Under the pieces are notes generated by a model. That model ran no database searches. It saw nothing but the letters and a program-made list of their open reading frames with translations, and had not been told where the DNA came from. Both the position numbers and the translations under genes were made by a program. Of a DNA stretch of 57,531 nucleotides, positions 1 to 9,094 are shown in pieces. The stretch comes from a bacterium. GTDB taxonomy: Bacteria > Planctomycetota > Planctomycetia > Planctomycetales > Planctomycetaceae. The DNA lies in contig WGMU01000030.1 of the NCBI GenBank assembly GCA_016124895.1, positions 1 to 57,531 on the forward strand. Reading direction: 5' to 3'. How positions within the stretch are numbered: position 1 is the first letter of the stretch; every line of letters starts with the position of its first letter.

Positions 1-140
1 GCCGCTTCACACTGGGCCTGCTCAAACAGCATCCCGGCAGAAAGCACAGCCTCGTGATGAAACGCCGCATGGCCGGATGGAACTCCGCCTTCCTCGCCGA
101 AATCCTCTTCGGACAAACAACTTAGTGTGCGCTGGCCCTG
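1..140 (+). mobile_element. Right end of an insertion sequence with probable terminal inverted repeat
   Basis: Behind the transposase stop the sequence reads GTGTGCGCTGGCCCTG and ends at 140. Its complement begins CAGGG, the usual outer end of ISAs1-family inverted repeats. The element probably ends at 140, with flanking DNA starting ATGGTG. The left end and the target duplication are outside the window, so neither can be checked here. Confidence 0.4.
3..125 (+). CDS. C-terminal end of an IS transposase (ISAs1/H-repeat-like), partial
   Basis: An open frame enters from the left edge and runs 40 codons to a TAG stop at 123-125. The visible tail contains LLKQHPGRKHSL, KRRMAGW and FLAEIL. This pattern of a basic Ser-Leu-x-x-KRR-x-AGW segment followed by a Phe-Leu/Tyr-Leu helix resembles the C-terminus of ISAs1-family DDE transposases, as I recall them. 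The catalytic residues lie outside the window. The family call is inference from a short tail. Other DDE families with a similar end, such as IS4-like, are possible. Confidence 0.5.
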   Translation, partial: RFTLGLLKQHPGRKHSLVMKRRMAGWNSAFLAEILFGQTT

Positions 141-311
141 ATGGTGAAACTGTTCGAGCGACGTTTCAAAACTGAACCCGCTTCGTGTTTCTTCTTCGAG
201 ACGGCAATAGCCATCCGCATCCTCTGTTGTCAGCGAGTCAAGAAACAGCCGTGTCGACGAGTGAAGCGAAATAACTGATATTGAAAGCCTTGGTCTGCGC
301 GAGTTTCGGTC

Positions 312-419
312 GGGTGGCCGGGGCTGGACTGAGCCTGTGAAGGAAGCCCCGGAACGTTGCCCACAGAGGCCGCCGACCGGGGGGGCTTTGTTCGTTCCTC
401 GCTCCAGCCCCGGCCACCC
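312..419. repeat. Inverted repeat behind a stop codon (palindrome family E)
   Basis: A 17-base arm at 312-328 (GGGTGGCCGGGGCTGGA) is matched perfectly in inverse by 403-419, with 74 bases between. The right arm ends 10 bases beyond the stop codon of the minus-strand gene at 430-912. It may work as a transcription terminator or be a REP-like mobile repeat. No poly-T run follows on the minus strand. The remainder of 141-429 shows no convincing gene. Confidence 0.6.
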
Positions 420-429
420 TGGCGTCTTG

Positions 430-912
430 TTACTGCGGCTTTTGCTGTTGTACTTCTGCCAGTCGTTTCTCTTCCTGGCGGTAACGCTCGGCGAGTTCGA
501 GATCGAATCGCGGGTGATCGTCGGCCAGGTCGGTTTTGCGGTGCCGGGACTTGCAGCGGTAGCAGACCAGCACGTCGGGCATCAGCGTGTACAGCGCCAT
601 GTCGATCGCCGCGAAGACAAGCAGAATTCCCAGGGCCCACAGCGGTTCATAATACGCCCAAGCGATAATGCTGAGCGTCGCTCCGGTTCCTGCCATCAAT
701 ACGCCGAGCCCCTGCGGAAAGTCCTTCTGGCGCCACAGATCGGGGTTGCCGCAGCACAGACATTTCAGTGGACGGTCGCCCTTGATGTGTGTTTCCTGGA
801 TTTCACGCTGCCACTGACAGCCGTCCGCGCCGCACGACAGCGTGCGATCGTCCGACGACGGCGACGCGTAGTTCAGCGTGTCGCAAACCGGACAATGATA
901 AACAAGCTGCAT
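430..912 (-). CDS. Zinc-ribbon integral membrane protein, unknown function
   Basis: 160 residues. The N-terminus carries Cys pairs typical of zinc ribbons: CPVC at 8-11, a CGADGC cluster near 27-32, then CLCC at 51-54. Two hydrophobic stretches follow (about 68-85 and 90-112), then a third CYRC pair near 117-120 and a charged coiled tail rich in Glu, Arg and Gln. This suggests a small membrane protein with cytosolic metal-binding knuckles. It lies 48 bases downstream of the membrane protein at 961-1764 on the same strand, so the two probably form an operon. I do not recognise a named family. Confidence 0.75.
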   Translation of the reverse strand: MQLVYHCPVCDTLNYASPSSDDRTLSCGADGCQWQREIQETHIKGDRPLKCLCCGNPDLWRQKDFPQGLGVLMAGTGATLSIIAWAYYEPLWALGILLVFAAIDMALYTLMPDVLVCYRCKSRHRKTDLADDHPRFDLELAERYRQEEKRLAEVQQQKPQ

Positions 913-960
913 CTGATGGTTCCTGAGCCGCCAGTTGCGCGGCTGGGTCTGAGCCGTGTG

Positions 961-1764
961 TCAAAAAGGAAGCTGAAGTTCGTTCCGCAGGAGTGCTCCG
1001 GTCATCTCCCCGAGGAACGCCAGAATCACGCCGACAAACAGCACTCCGGTCGCCGACTGTGTGTTTCGATATTTCAGAATCCGCTGCACCATGAAGCAGC
1101 ATGCCAGCGGCCCGACCATCCCGCCCAGCCACTGCAGGCTCAGCCACACGAGATGCGTCGACGAGACACCTGCTGTTCCAGACGCCGCGTCGCCGAACAC
1201 TGCTCCATGAAACATCGCCATCGCGACGATCGCCAGCAGCAGTCGCAGTCCGGCACAGACTCCCAGCCAGACATTCACGCGGTTGAGCGGCGACGTCGAC
1301 ATCGTCGGAGCTGTCAAATACCAGTGGCCGAGCAGCATTCCGCCGACCGCCGTTCCCGACACACCGGCCGTTGCCAGTTCCGACAGCCAGTACAGATTGC
1401 CGAACAGTGTCCTCAGTGAGTTCTGCGAAACGCAGTTAAGAACCAGCGTGACGGTCGCGATGGCAGCAATTGCGAAGCCGAACCGTTCTCCGGCGGCGCG
1501 TCGTTCGAGCGTCCAGAAGACCGAGCCGACGAACGACAGTGCTCCAACGATTCCGGCGATCACGCGGACAAAGAACGGTGTCAGCAGCGTTGGTGCTGCC
1601 TCTTCACCCGCGAACTGTCCGGCACTCATTCCCGTCAGAGCTGACAAACCCAGCGTGACGAGCATTTGAATCCGGAAGAAACCCGACGTGACCTGGCGTC
1701 GCGGCATGATGCACCAGACCAGGCTCAGGCCGCAGATCAATCGGATTGCAAACTGCGTAATCAT
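961..1764 (-). CDS. Multi-spanning membrane protein, unknown function
   Basis: 267 residues from the ATG (MITQFAIR). An in-frame TTG seven codons upstream (1785) is an alternative start. Seven or eight hydrophobic segments alternate with short polar loops, including a long one near LLTPFFVRVIAGIVGALSF and others in the C-terminal half. No catalytic motif is visible. Gene order and the short gap suggest co-transcription with the zinc-ribbon membrane protein just downstream. The 5' side faces the divergent SpoIIE-type regulator, so promoters for both should lie in 1765-1941. I infer an inner-membrane location; no function can be named. Confidence 0.75.
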   Translation of the reverse strand: MITQFAIRLICGLSLVWCIMPRRQVTSGFFRIQMLVTLGLSALTGMSAGQFAGEEAAPTLLTPFFVRVIAGIVGALSFVGSVFWTLERRAAGERFGFAIAAIATVTLVLNCVSQNSLRTLFGNLYWLSELATAGVSGTAVGGMLLGHWYLTAPTMSTSPLNRVNVWLGVCAGLRLLLAIVAMAMFHGAVFGDAASGTAGVSSTHLVWLSLQWLGGMVGPLACCFMVQRILKYRNTQSATGVLFVGVILAFLGEMTGALLRNELQLPF

Positions 1765-1941
1765 GGAATTTGAGAAAGCGGACAAAGACGGACAAAGACA
1801 AACGAGGCAACGTAGCGGATCACTGTTAACGCGGGTATCCTCACACTTCGGGCCAGCAACCGATTCTCACGTCTGACGCTGTCGAATCCCGGAACAGGGG
1901 CGGCAGTCGGCTCAGGTGAGGGCAAACGTGAGCCGGTTCTA

Positions 1942-3429
1942 ATGAATCCGAAACCGCACATTCGCGTGCTGCTAATTGAGGACAGTCAGTCTGACGCTGA
2001 CCTGATCGAGATCTATCTGCAGCAGGTCACGACGGCGGATTACGAGGTCTGCCGCTGCGACTCGCTCGCCGAGATGCAGAGCGAACTGGCTGCGGGCAAC
2101 GGGTTTGACGTCGTACTGCTCGACCTGAGCCTTCCCGACAGCTACGGCACCGAAACCTGCCAGCGCGTTCACACAACCGTTCCCGCGCTGCCGATCATTG
2201 TGCTCACCGGACTCGACGACGAAACGATCGCCCTCGAAACACTGCAGATCGGAGCGCAGGATTACCTCGTCAAAGGCCACATTGATGGCCTGCTGCTCTC
2301 GCGGGCCATCCGCTACTCAATTGAGCGTCAGAAGGCGAGGGAGCAGCAGCGGCAGAGCGACGAGCACCTCCGGCTGATCACTGAGCAGCTCCCTGCGGTG
2401 CTGTGGACCACCGACACTGACCTGCGCATCACCGCGCCGTCAACGGCGTGTGTCATCAACGACGACTTTCAACGTCCAGTCGTCGGCGAGCGACTGACGG
2501 ACTACTTCAGAACAACCGACCCGACGTTTCAACCACTGGTCGCACATCAGGAGGCGCTCGCCGGCAAATCGGTCTCGTTCGACTTCCACTGGCAGGCACG
2601 TTCGCTGTCGGTTCACGTCGAACCGCTGCGCGACACCGCGGGCACGATCATCGGCACGATCGGCGTCTCGCTGGACGTCAGCACGCAGCAGCGCATGGCC
2701 GAAGAGCTGAAAGCCGCGTACCACGTCCAGCAGGCACTGTTTCCGAAACAGGCGCCGCAGCTTGCCGGTTACGATCTCGCAGGTGCTGTCTATCCGGCCG
2801 ACGAAACGGCCGGTGACTATTACGACTTCATTCCGATGGCCGGCGACTGCCTGGGACTCGTCGTCGGCGATGTCACCGGGCACGGCCTCGGCCCGGCCCT
2901 GCTGATGGCCGAACTGCGGGCCTATCTGCGAGCCATCGCCTCAACGCGTCCGCACTGCGGCGAGATTCTGATGCTCGCCAACCGGTTTTTGTCAGCCGAC
3001 CTGGAAGAGCACCGCTTCGTCACGCTGTTCTTTGCGCGGCTGGAGCCGGAGAAGCGTTCGCTGACTTACGCATCAGCCGGCCACTGCGGCTACGTGCTGC
3101 GAGCGAACGGCGAAACAGAAACGCTCCCCAGCACCGGACTGCCGCTGGGGCTGATCCCCGATACGATTCTGAACACGAGCTTTCCTGTTGAGCTGCAGCC
3201 GGGCGATCTGTTTTTTGTCCCGACGGACGGATTTCAGGAAGCACATACCGAGGCCAACGAACTCTATGGGTTGCCGCGAGTACTTGAGTTCCTGCATCAG
3301 CAAGGCGACCTCCCGGCAGCACGCATCATCGAACTGCTGCACGGCGACGTGCTGGAGTTCGCTGGCGTGAAGGGGCGGCGCGTCAAGGACGATATGTCCG
3401 CGCTGCTGGTCCGCTGTCTGGGCCGGTAA
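1942..3429 (+). CDS. Response regulator with PAS-like domain and SpoIIE/PP2C phosphatase output (RsbU-like)
   Basis: 495 residues. An N-terminal receiver (about 6-125) has the acidic pair E13/D14, phospho-acceptor D61 in VVLLDLSLPD, T89 and K111. A PAS-like region follows at about 140-255. The C-terminus (about 265-495) is a SpoIIE-type PP2C phosphatase with AGDYYDF and GDVTGHG carrying metal-binding Asp residues. Such proteins dephosphorylate STAS anti-sigma-antagonists to start a stress-sigma partner switch. A solitary STAS gene lies at 45723-46082, but distance alone does not link the two. No cognate histidine kinase is adjacent. The call is firm; the physiological target is unknown. Confidence 0.9.
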   Translation: MNPKPHIRVLLIEDSQSDADLIEIYLQQVTTADYEVCRCDSLAEMQSELAAGNGFDVVLLDLSLPDSYGTETCQRVHTTVPALPIIVLTGLDDETIALETLQIGAQDYLVKGHIDGLLLSRAIRYSIERQKAREQQRQSDEHLRLITEQLPAVLWTTDTDLRITAPSTACVINDDFQRPVVGERLTDYFRTTDPTFQPLVAHQEALAGKSVSFDFHWQARSLSVHVEPLRDTAGTIIGTIGVSLDVSTQQRMAEELKAAYHVQQALFPKQAPQLAGYDLAGAVYPADETAGDYYDFIPMAGDCLGLVVGDVTGHGLGPALLMAELRAYLRAIASTRPHCGEILMLANRFLSADLEEHRFVTLFFARLEPEKRSLTYASAGHCGYVLRANGETETLPSTGLPLGLIPDTILNTSFPVELQPGDLFFVPTDGFQEAHTEANELYGLPRVLEFLHQQGDLPAARIIELLHGDVLEFAGVKGRRVKDDMSALLVRCLGR

Positions 3430-3513
3430 GCGAAGGTCACGGAACGGCGCAAGCCGTCCGGTGTATCACGAGTGTCTTCGCAGAACGTGAGCGATCCGTC
3501 GACGGAGTGTTCC

Positions 3514-5133
3514 ATGAACCGCCTGACTCACTTTCGTCAGCCGTTACTTTTTCTCACCGGCCTGACTGCCCTGTTAATCGTGATCGGCCCGACCGCCGCA
3601 TCCGACGGCCCCACCGACTGGCAGCGCGTCGATGCAATCGTCGCGCAGGTCGATCAGCAGTTCGAACAGACCTGGCGAGAGAACCAGGTCACTCCGTCCG
3701 AACCTGCTCGGCCGTCTGAGTTCCTCCGTCGCGTGTGGCTCGACGTCGCCGGCAGGATCCCGCAGGTCTCGGTGACGCGAGAGTTTCTGGCAGCCTCAGA
3801 CGGTTCGGCCGCCGAAGCGCGGCAGGCTCGCCGAGACATGATCGAGCGGCTGCTCGACCGACCGACGTACGTGACACACTTCGCTGAGTTCTGGCAGGCG
3901 GCGTTGATCCCCGAAGCCACTTCCGAGCCGCAGTTGCGGCAACTTCGCCCCGCCTTTGAAGCCTGGCTCCGTGAGCAGCTTCGTACCGAGGTCGCCTACG
4001 ACGAACTGGTCCGCTCGCTGATCACCGCCCCGATCGACAACCTCGAAGGCAACCCGAGAGCGCAGGAGGCGTCGCCTGGAATCTTTTTTCGAGTCAAGCA
4101 GCTCAACCCGGCCAACCTTGCCGCGGCAACATCGCGCGTCTTTCTCGGAGTGCGGCTCGAATGTGCTCAGTGCCACAACCATCCCTTCGATACCTGGAAG
4201 CAGGAGCAGTTCTGGAGCCTCGCCGCGTTCTACTCGGGCGTCAAAGGCGACAACGCCTTCGCGATGGTCAACGAAGTTACGAATCGGCGGCGAATTCAGA
4301 TTCTCGATTCCGGCCGCTTCGTCGAAGCTGCGTTTCTGCCGACCGGAAAAGCCGAGAGTGACACACCTGCAAAGCAGGCGGTGCCGCGCGAGGAACTTGC
4401 TGCCTGGGTCACCGCTGACGAAAATCCGTGGTTTGCAAAGATGGCCGTCAACCGGCTGTGGGGAATGTTTTTCGGACGAGGCTTTGTTGACCCGGTTGAC
4501 GACTTCAGCGCGAATAATCCGCCGAGCCATCCGAAAGTGCTCGACCTGCTGGCCCGCGAGTTCATCGCCAGCGGCTACGACCTGAAGTTCCTGATTCGAG
4601 TCATCACGTCGACGCGCGCGTATCAGCTCTCAAGCCGACAAACCTCGCCAGGCCAGTTGCCCCCCGAGATGTTCGCCCGCGCCAGCGTTCGCGGTCTGAC
4701 GCCGCGGCAGGTCTTCAATAGCCTGTCCGCCGCGATGGGCACGTTCGAACCATTTACTGTCCCCGGCCAGTTCAATGATCAGCCCGCCGAGCAGGAGTTC
4801 CTCGACCTGTTCAGCAACGACGCCGACAGTCCGCTCGAACGCCCGACGACAATTCTGCAGGCCCTGTCGCTGATGAACGGCGACCTGATCGGTCAGGGCA
4901 CCGATCTCGAACAAAGCCGCACTCTGCGAGCGATCATTGACTACCCGCTGATGACCCGCGATCAGAAGATCGAAACGCTCTACCTGGCAGCCCTCGTCCG
5001 CCGCCCCACCGAATCCGAAGCCCAGCGACTGGCAGCTTACGCCGACTCACTTCCCGCCGAAGAAGAATCCCGAGCCCTCGCCGACATCTACTGGACGCTG
5101 CTCAACAGCAGCGAATTCCTGTTCAATCACTGA
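3514..5133 (+). CDS. DUF1549/DUF1553 protein (short planctomycete form), copy 1
   Basis: 539 residues from the ATG at 3514, chosen because MNRLTHFRQPLLFLTGLTALL forms a signal peptide and GGAG lies upstream. An in-frame start at 3472 would put a polar tail before the signal. DUF1549 covers roughly 35-240 and includes LRRVWLDVAGRIP and a CAQCHNHP site (C217, C220, H221) that resembles a c-type heme motif. DUF1553 covers about 300-535 with NRLWGMFFGRG. Such proteins are abundant in planctomycetes and usually pair with a DUF1501 gene, but this copy has none beside it. Extracytoplasmic location is inferred. The biochemical function of the family is not established. Confidence 0.85.
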   Translation: MNRLTHFRQPLLFLTGLTALLIVIGPTAASDGPTDWQRVDAIVAQVDQQFEQTWRENQVTPSEPARPSEFLRRVWLDVAGRIPQVSVTREFLAASDGSAAEARQARRDMIERLLDRPTYVTHFAEFWQAALIPEATSEPQLRQLRPAFEAWLREQLRTEVAYDELVRSLITAPIDNLEGNPRAQEASPGIFFRVKQLNPANLAAATSRVFLGVRLECAQCHNHPFDTWKQEQFWSLAAFYSGVKGDNAFAMVNEVTNRRRIQILDSGRFVEAAFLPTGKAESDTPAKQAVPREELAAWVTADENPWFAKMAVNRLWGMFFGRGFVDPVDDFSANNPPSHPKVLDLLAREFIASGYDLKFLIRVITSTRAYQLSSRQTSPGQLPPEMFARASVRGLTPRQVFNSLSAAMGTFEPFTVPGQFNDQPAEQEFLDLFSNDADSPLERPTTILQALSLMNGDLIGQGTDLEQSRTLRAIIDYPLMTRDQKIETLYLAALVRRPTESEAQRLAAYADSLPAEEESRALADIYWTLLNSSEFLFNH

Positions 5134-5136
5134 GCG

Positions 5137-5222
5137 GCGCAGGACCCGTCCCCACCGGTCGCCCGTCTGCGTTTCGAGTGAACTCACGAAGAGATTTCGG
5201 CCAGTGGGAACCGGCCCTGCGC
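5137..5222. repeat. Palindromic element family A, directly behind DUF1549 copy 1
   Basis: The arm at 5137-5160 (starting GCGCAGGACCCGTCCCC) is an imperfect inverse of 5199-5222 (ending GGGAACCGGCCCTGCGC). It starts three bases after the stop of the DUF1549 gene. The same core, GGTGGGAACCGG, recurs at 18883-18894 and 34581-34592. Confidence 0.7.
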
Positions 5223-5242
5223 GAGCTGAGGCTGGCGGCCAG

Positions 5243-6676
5243 TCAAACCGTCTGTTGACGCCAGCCGGTTACCGCGATCTCTTCATCGCAGATGGATTTG
5301 ACCGGAACGCGCGAACGGAGCCGATGCTGAAGTCCCCAGCCAGCGAGTACCCCGCGCTGGATGAAAACATTGATGGGCTTTTGAGCGGGACGCCAGCGTC
5401 GGGAGAACTCGTGAATCAGGTTGATACCACGACGCATTACTGAGGCATCGCTGTAGTCGAACGGTTCGTCCTGACGCATGGCCTGCAGCATCCAATCTGA
5501 GTATTCTACCATTGCATCCATCAGTTCAAGGTCGACCAGTTCTGCCTCAGAAAAATCAGTTCCCCGTCGCATATGCGCTTCTGCCTCTTTTCGACCACCC
5601 AAGACAACCTGATCGGCGTAACGAAGATATTCCCATTCCTCATCCGAAAACTCGCGCATACAGCCCAGATCAATCTGACCAAGACGGCCGTCTTTCAGAA
5701 TCAGAAAGTTCCCTGGGTGCGGATCTGAGTAATTCATTCGTCCTGCGTAAAGCAGGCGGCACCAGGATCGTGTGAGCAGACTCCCGATTCGGTCTCGCTC
5801 CTCCTGTGACGGATCGCTGCGCACGAATTCGGCCAGCGTCTGACCGTCGAGGTACTCCATCGTGAGTACCCGCCGGGTTGAGAACTCCTGATGGACGCGC
5901 GGAACCACAATCTGGTCCCCGTCGCGAAACAGCCGCCGCGCGCGCATCAGGTAATCGGCTTCCTGTTCGTAGTCGGTCTCGGTTTCGAGCACTCGCCGGA
6001 CTTCCTCCAGTTGCGGGTGGATGCAGGACCAGTCGCGAGTGAACCGCAGTGGCAGCATCAGAATCGACAGATTGCGGAAGTCAGACCGGATAGTGCGGGC
6101 GATGCCGGGATACTGCACCTTGACGGCAACCTGTTCTCCGGTCTTCAGACGGCCGTGGTGAACCTGCCCGAGTGATGCCGCCGCAAACGCAGTCCGGTCA
6201 AACGATTCAAACACGTCTTCCGGATCGCGTCCCAGTTCGTCATGCAGAATCTCGCGAATCAGGGACCAGTGCATCGGCGGCGCTTCGAAGTGCAGCCTGC
6301 TCAGAGTGTCGACGAATTCGTCCGGGACGATGTCGGGAAAATTCGCGGCCGCCTGGCCGATCTTCATGATCGCGCCGCGCAGATACCCCATCGTCGAGAG
6401 AATTTTCATAGCGGCGGCGAGGTTTGTTTCAATCAGCGCCTGCTGACGGCGGTCGGCATTCTGGAAGCAACCGCGAGCCCAGTAGGCCAGATAGGCAAGT
6501 CCGACCTTCGCGTGCAAACCCGTCAGTGATCCAAACCGTCGCAGCGCCCCCGTTGGAATTGGTTGCTTCGTGAGTTCGTTCAGCGCGTCGCCGAGCGTCT
6601 GCTCGGTCGGTGTCTCGCCGGGAACGTCAATGCCCTCGGGCAGGGCAGCCAGCAGATCAGAAACAGTCGCGGCCAT
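5243..6676 (-). CDS. ABC1/UbiB-family atypical protein kinase
   Basis: 477 residues. All signature motifs of the ABC1/ADCK/UbiB family are visible: KxGQ at 105-108, the Ala-rich loop AAAS at 165-168 that replaces the Gly-rich loop, VAVK at 183-186, DPHPGN at 318-323 and DLG at 336-338. Members bind ATP and support isoprenoid-lipid (for example ubiquinone) metabolism, though often without proven kinase activity. GGGGAGA six bases ahead of the ATG supports the start. It lies 53 bases behind a TetR-type regulator on the same strand, so it is probably in its operon. No quinone biosynthesis genes are near, so calling it ubiB would be premature. Confidence 0.9.
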   Translation of the reverse strand: MAATVSDLLAALPEGIDVPGETPTEQTLGDALNELTKQPIPTGALRRFGSLTGLHAKVGLAYLAYWARGCFQNADRRQQALIETNLAAAMKILSTMGYLRGAIMKIGQAAANFPDIVPDEFVDTLSRLHFEAPPMHWSLIREILHDELGRDPEDVFESFDRTAFAAASLGQVHHGRLKTGEQVAVKVQYPGIARTIRSDFRNLSILMLPLRFTRDWSCIHPQLEEVRRVLETETDYEQEADYLMRARRLFRDGDQIVVPRVHQEFSTRRVLTMEYLDGQTLAEFVRSDPSQEERDRIGSLLTRSWCRLLYAGRMNYSDPHPGNFLILKDGRLGQIDLGCMREFSDEEWEYLRYADQVVLGGRKEAEAHMRRGTDFSEAELVDLELMDAMVEYSDWMLQAMRQDEPFDYSDASVMRRGINLIHEFSRRWRPAQKPINVFIQRGVLAGWGLQHRLRSRVPVKSICDEEIAVTGWRQQTV

Positions 6677-6729
6677 TTTGAGTCTCCCCCATTGGTTGTC
6701 TCGGCTCCAGACTGCCGGGAAGCCGACAG

Positions 6730-7344
6730 TCAGGTTAAGGATTCAGTCGATCGCTGTGAGATGAACCACGCAACGAACATCCGCAGTGACTGGTCGAGCA
6801 ATGCCAGCGTGTCTTCCTGATTCGACGACGAATCGCTCGCCCAGAACGAGAGGACGCCGGTGTAAAGCGTCCAGTAAAGCTGGCACTCCATCGCGGTCGG
6901 GGGTTCAGACCAGCCACGCGTCGCGGCAAGTTCGCCAAAGACCTGCAGATGGCCGGTGCGGATGTTCGAGGCTCCGGCACTGGCTTCATCCGTCGCCGCC
7001 GGACTCAGGCAGGTTTCGAGAACCGACTTTGCATAAGCGCGATACGGTCGCAGCCTGCGCAGCCCCGCGGCGATATACGCAAACAGGTCCTCTTCCAGCG
7101 ACGCGGAATCAGTCACCCGTTTTCGGAATGTCGCTTCTGCGGCCTTCAGAGCCGACTCAATCAGAGCGACGGCGACGGCTTCCTTCGCCGGGAAGTAGTT
7201 AAACAGCGTCCCCGCTGCGATCCCGGCCTCCTGAGCAATCTCTTTCGTCCGAGTGGCATCAAACCCCTGCGTCCGAAACAGCCGCTCCGCACACGCCACG
7301 ATGCGTGCTCGAGTTTCTTCTTTGACCTGTTGTGTGATCCTCAT
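6730..7344 (-). CDS. TetR-family transcriptional regulator
   Basis: 204 residues. The N-terminal helix-turn-helix is clear (about 14-57): AERLFRTQGFDATRTKEIA, then EAGIAAGTLFNYFPAKE, the classical TetR recognition helix. The C-terminal 140 residues are a helical ligand-binding domain of unknown specificity. GAGG precedes the ATG. The gene is followed by the ABC1-kinase gene and preceded by about 200 bases without a gene. Autoregulation and control of the kinase gene are likely by family habit but are not shown by the sequence. Confidence 0.9.
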   Translation of the reverse strand: MRITQQVKEETRARIVACAERLFRTQGFDATRTKEIAQEAGIAAGTLFNYFPAKEAVAVALIESALKAAEATFRKRVTDSASLEEDLFAYIAAGLRRLRPYRAYAKSVLETCLSPAATDEASAGASNIRTGHLQVFGELAATRGWSEPPTAMECQLYWTLYTGVLSFWASDSSSNQEDTLALLDQSLRMFVAWFISQRSTESLT

Positions 7345-7550
7345 CGCGCCAGCCTCTTTGTGACTGCACTCACATTATCGGCACCGCAGCAGTGTGGCAA
7401 GAGAAAAGTGATCGCGCTCATAATAATTTCCAGAAGTCGCCTTGCGGAGCGGACGCGGCTGGAACTCAACAGAGCCTATTTCTCGCATGGCACCGGAGGA
7501 GTGGCGGCTTGACCGTCCGGGAGAAATGCCGGCAACACGAAAAGCGAGAT

Positions 7551-8954
7551 TCACGCGATGTCTGGAATCGGCTGCGCTGACTCAAGCAGTTGCATCAAGT
7601 CGCGAGGGACGCCCCGGGTAAGGCGGAGTTGGGCGACGTCGAACAGAGTATGCATCACCGTGCCGAAGATCTGCGACGTCAATACCGGTTCGGTCACCGG
7701 GACGTCGTTACGACGGGCAGACTGGCCGATGATCTGACCCCGGCCGATGCCACCGCCGATGAACGCCAGCGGGCAGAGGTTGGCCCAGTGGTCGCGGCCG
7801 CCTCGTGAGTTGATCTTTGGCGTACGGCCGAAGTCGCCGCCGATGACGATCAGGACGTCATCGAGCATTCCCCGGTCGTCGAGGTCTTCGACAAACGCAG
7901 AGACTGCTTTGTCGACGGGCGCGCCGAGCATTCTCATGCCGCGTTCGATGCCGGGGTTGTTTCCGTCAGCATGCATGTCCCAGCCAGCGCTGTGAATCGT
8001 GACGAAGCCACAACCAGCTTCGATCAGGCGCCGGGCGGTCATGAAGTGTGTACCAAGGTCAGACGGGCGGAAGATCTTCTTGCCGATCTGGAAGCCGCTG
8101 GTGTCGTACCGCTCGACCAGTCGCGGGTCTTCGCGGCTCAGGTCGAAGGCTTCGGACGCGCTACCGAGCAGCAGATCGAACGCCTGCTGCGTGTTTTCTG
8201 TGATCTCGTCGCCGTGCTGTTCGACGAGCTGCTGCTGTCTGGAAATCTCGGCGAGCAGACTGCGGCGGTCATTGAAGCGGGCGGAGTCGAGGTTCAGCTT
8301 CAGGTTCGCGGTCGCCTCGCCGCCGCCAGCCGGATTGAACGGGGCAAACGAACTGCCGAGTGAATTCGGTCGCGAACCTTTCTCGACACGTCCGCGTTCG
8401 TTGCGGTATTGCGGGTCGACCTCGTCCGAGACCAGCAGCGTACTGGTCGGCATTCCTGTGATGGGATGGTTCGCTCCGCGTAGCCGAGCAAACGCGGGAC
8501 CCATGCCAAAGCCTGCCGTTCCCATGCCAAGCGGATCCGTTCCTCCGGTCAGCATGTGAACGATCGCCTGGACGTGACCACCGATCGGGTGCTGAAACGA
8601 GCGAACGATCGCCATCTTGTCCGCGTGCCTGGCGAGCCGCGGGAACGTTCCGCCGAGAGCGAGGCCTGGCACGCTGGTCTGCACATCGCCGGTTACGCTG
8701 CAGTAGGGCGCCGGCGCATCCATATTTGGATGGAACGTCTCAATATGTGACGCGCCGCCGGACAGAAACAGATACACAATCGACTTGTTACGAAGAAACG
8801 AGCCCCCTTCCGCGCGCGCCTTCTGAGTCAGCAGCCAGGCAAGCGAGAGTCCTCCGAGCCCCAGCGTCCCGACCCGCAGAAAATCACGCCGCGAGAGCCC
8901 CGAGCAATCCAGCAGCCCCGGCGAGATGTTCGTCGACCTGCTGAAAGTGAGCAT
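7551..8954 (-). CDS. DUF1501 protein with Tat signal, copy 1
   Basis: 467 residues. A twin-arginine signal (SRRDFLRVG at 21-29, hydrophobic stretch to about 43, KARA near 45-48) begins the protein, so export folded is expected. Next comes the DUF1501 core, related to the alkaline phosphatase/sulfatase fold. It shows YLFLSGGASHIETFHPN near the start, a Gly-rich middle and IGGDFGRTPKIN followed by GGRDHW near the end. DUF1501 genes commonly sit behind DUF1549/DUF1553 genes in planctomycetes; this one is alone on its strand. The catalytic role is not known for the family. Confidence 0.85.
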   Translation of the reverse strand: MLTFSRSTNISPGLLDCSGLSRRDFLRVGTLGLGGLSLAWLLTQKARAEGGSFLRNKSIVYLFLSGGASHIETFHPNMDAPAPYCSVTGDVQTSVPGLALGGTFPRLARHADKMAIVRSFQHPIGGHVQAIVHMLTGGTDPLGMGTAGFGMGPAFARLRGANHPITGMPTSTLLVSDEVDPQYRNERGRVEKGSRPNSLGSSFAPFNPAGGGEATANLKLNLDSARFNDRRSLLAEISRQQQLVEQHGDEITENTQQAFDLLLGSASEAFDLSREDPRLVERYDTSGFQIGKKIFRPSDLGTHFMTARRLIEAGCGFVTIHSAGWDMHADGNNPGIERGMRMLGAPVDKAVSAFVEDLDDRGMLDDVLIVIGGDFGRTPKINSRGGRDHWANLCPLAFIGGGIGRGQIIGQSARRNDVPVTEPVLTSQIFGTVMHTLFDVAQLRLTRGVPRDLMQLLESAQPIPDIA

Positions 8955-9001
8955 GGGCGTTTCCGGTTCGTCTGCCGAAGTTTCGCAGTCAGGTCAAATC
9001 A

Positions 9002-9082
<81 letters not shown>

Positions 9083-9094
9083 ACAAAGTGAAAC

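Noticed and set aside
337-1419. 360-codon plus-strand frame over the two membrane-protein genes
   Set aside because: Composition typical of a shadow frame (many Arg, His and Gln); the minus-strand products have membrane helices and zinc knuckles.
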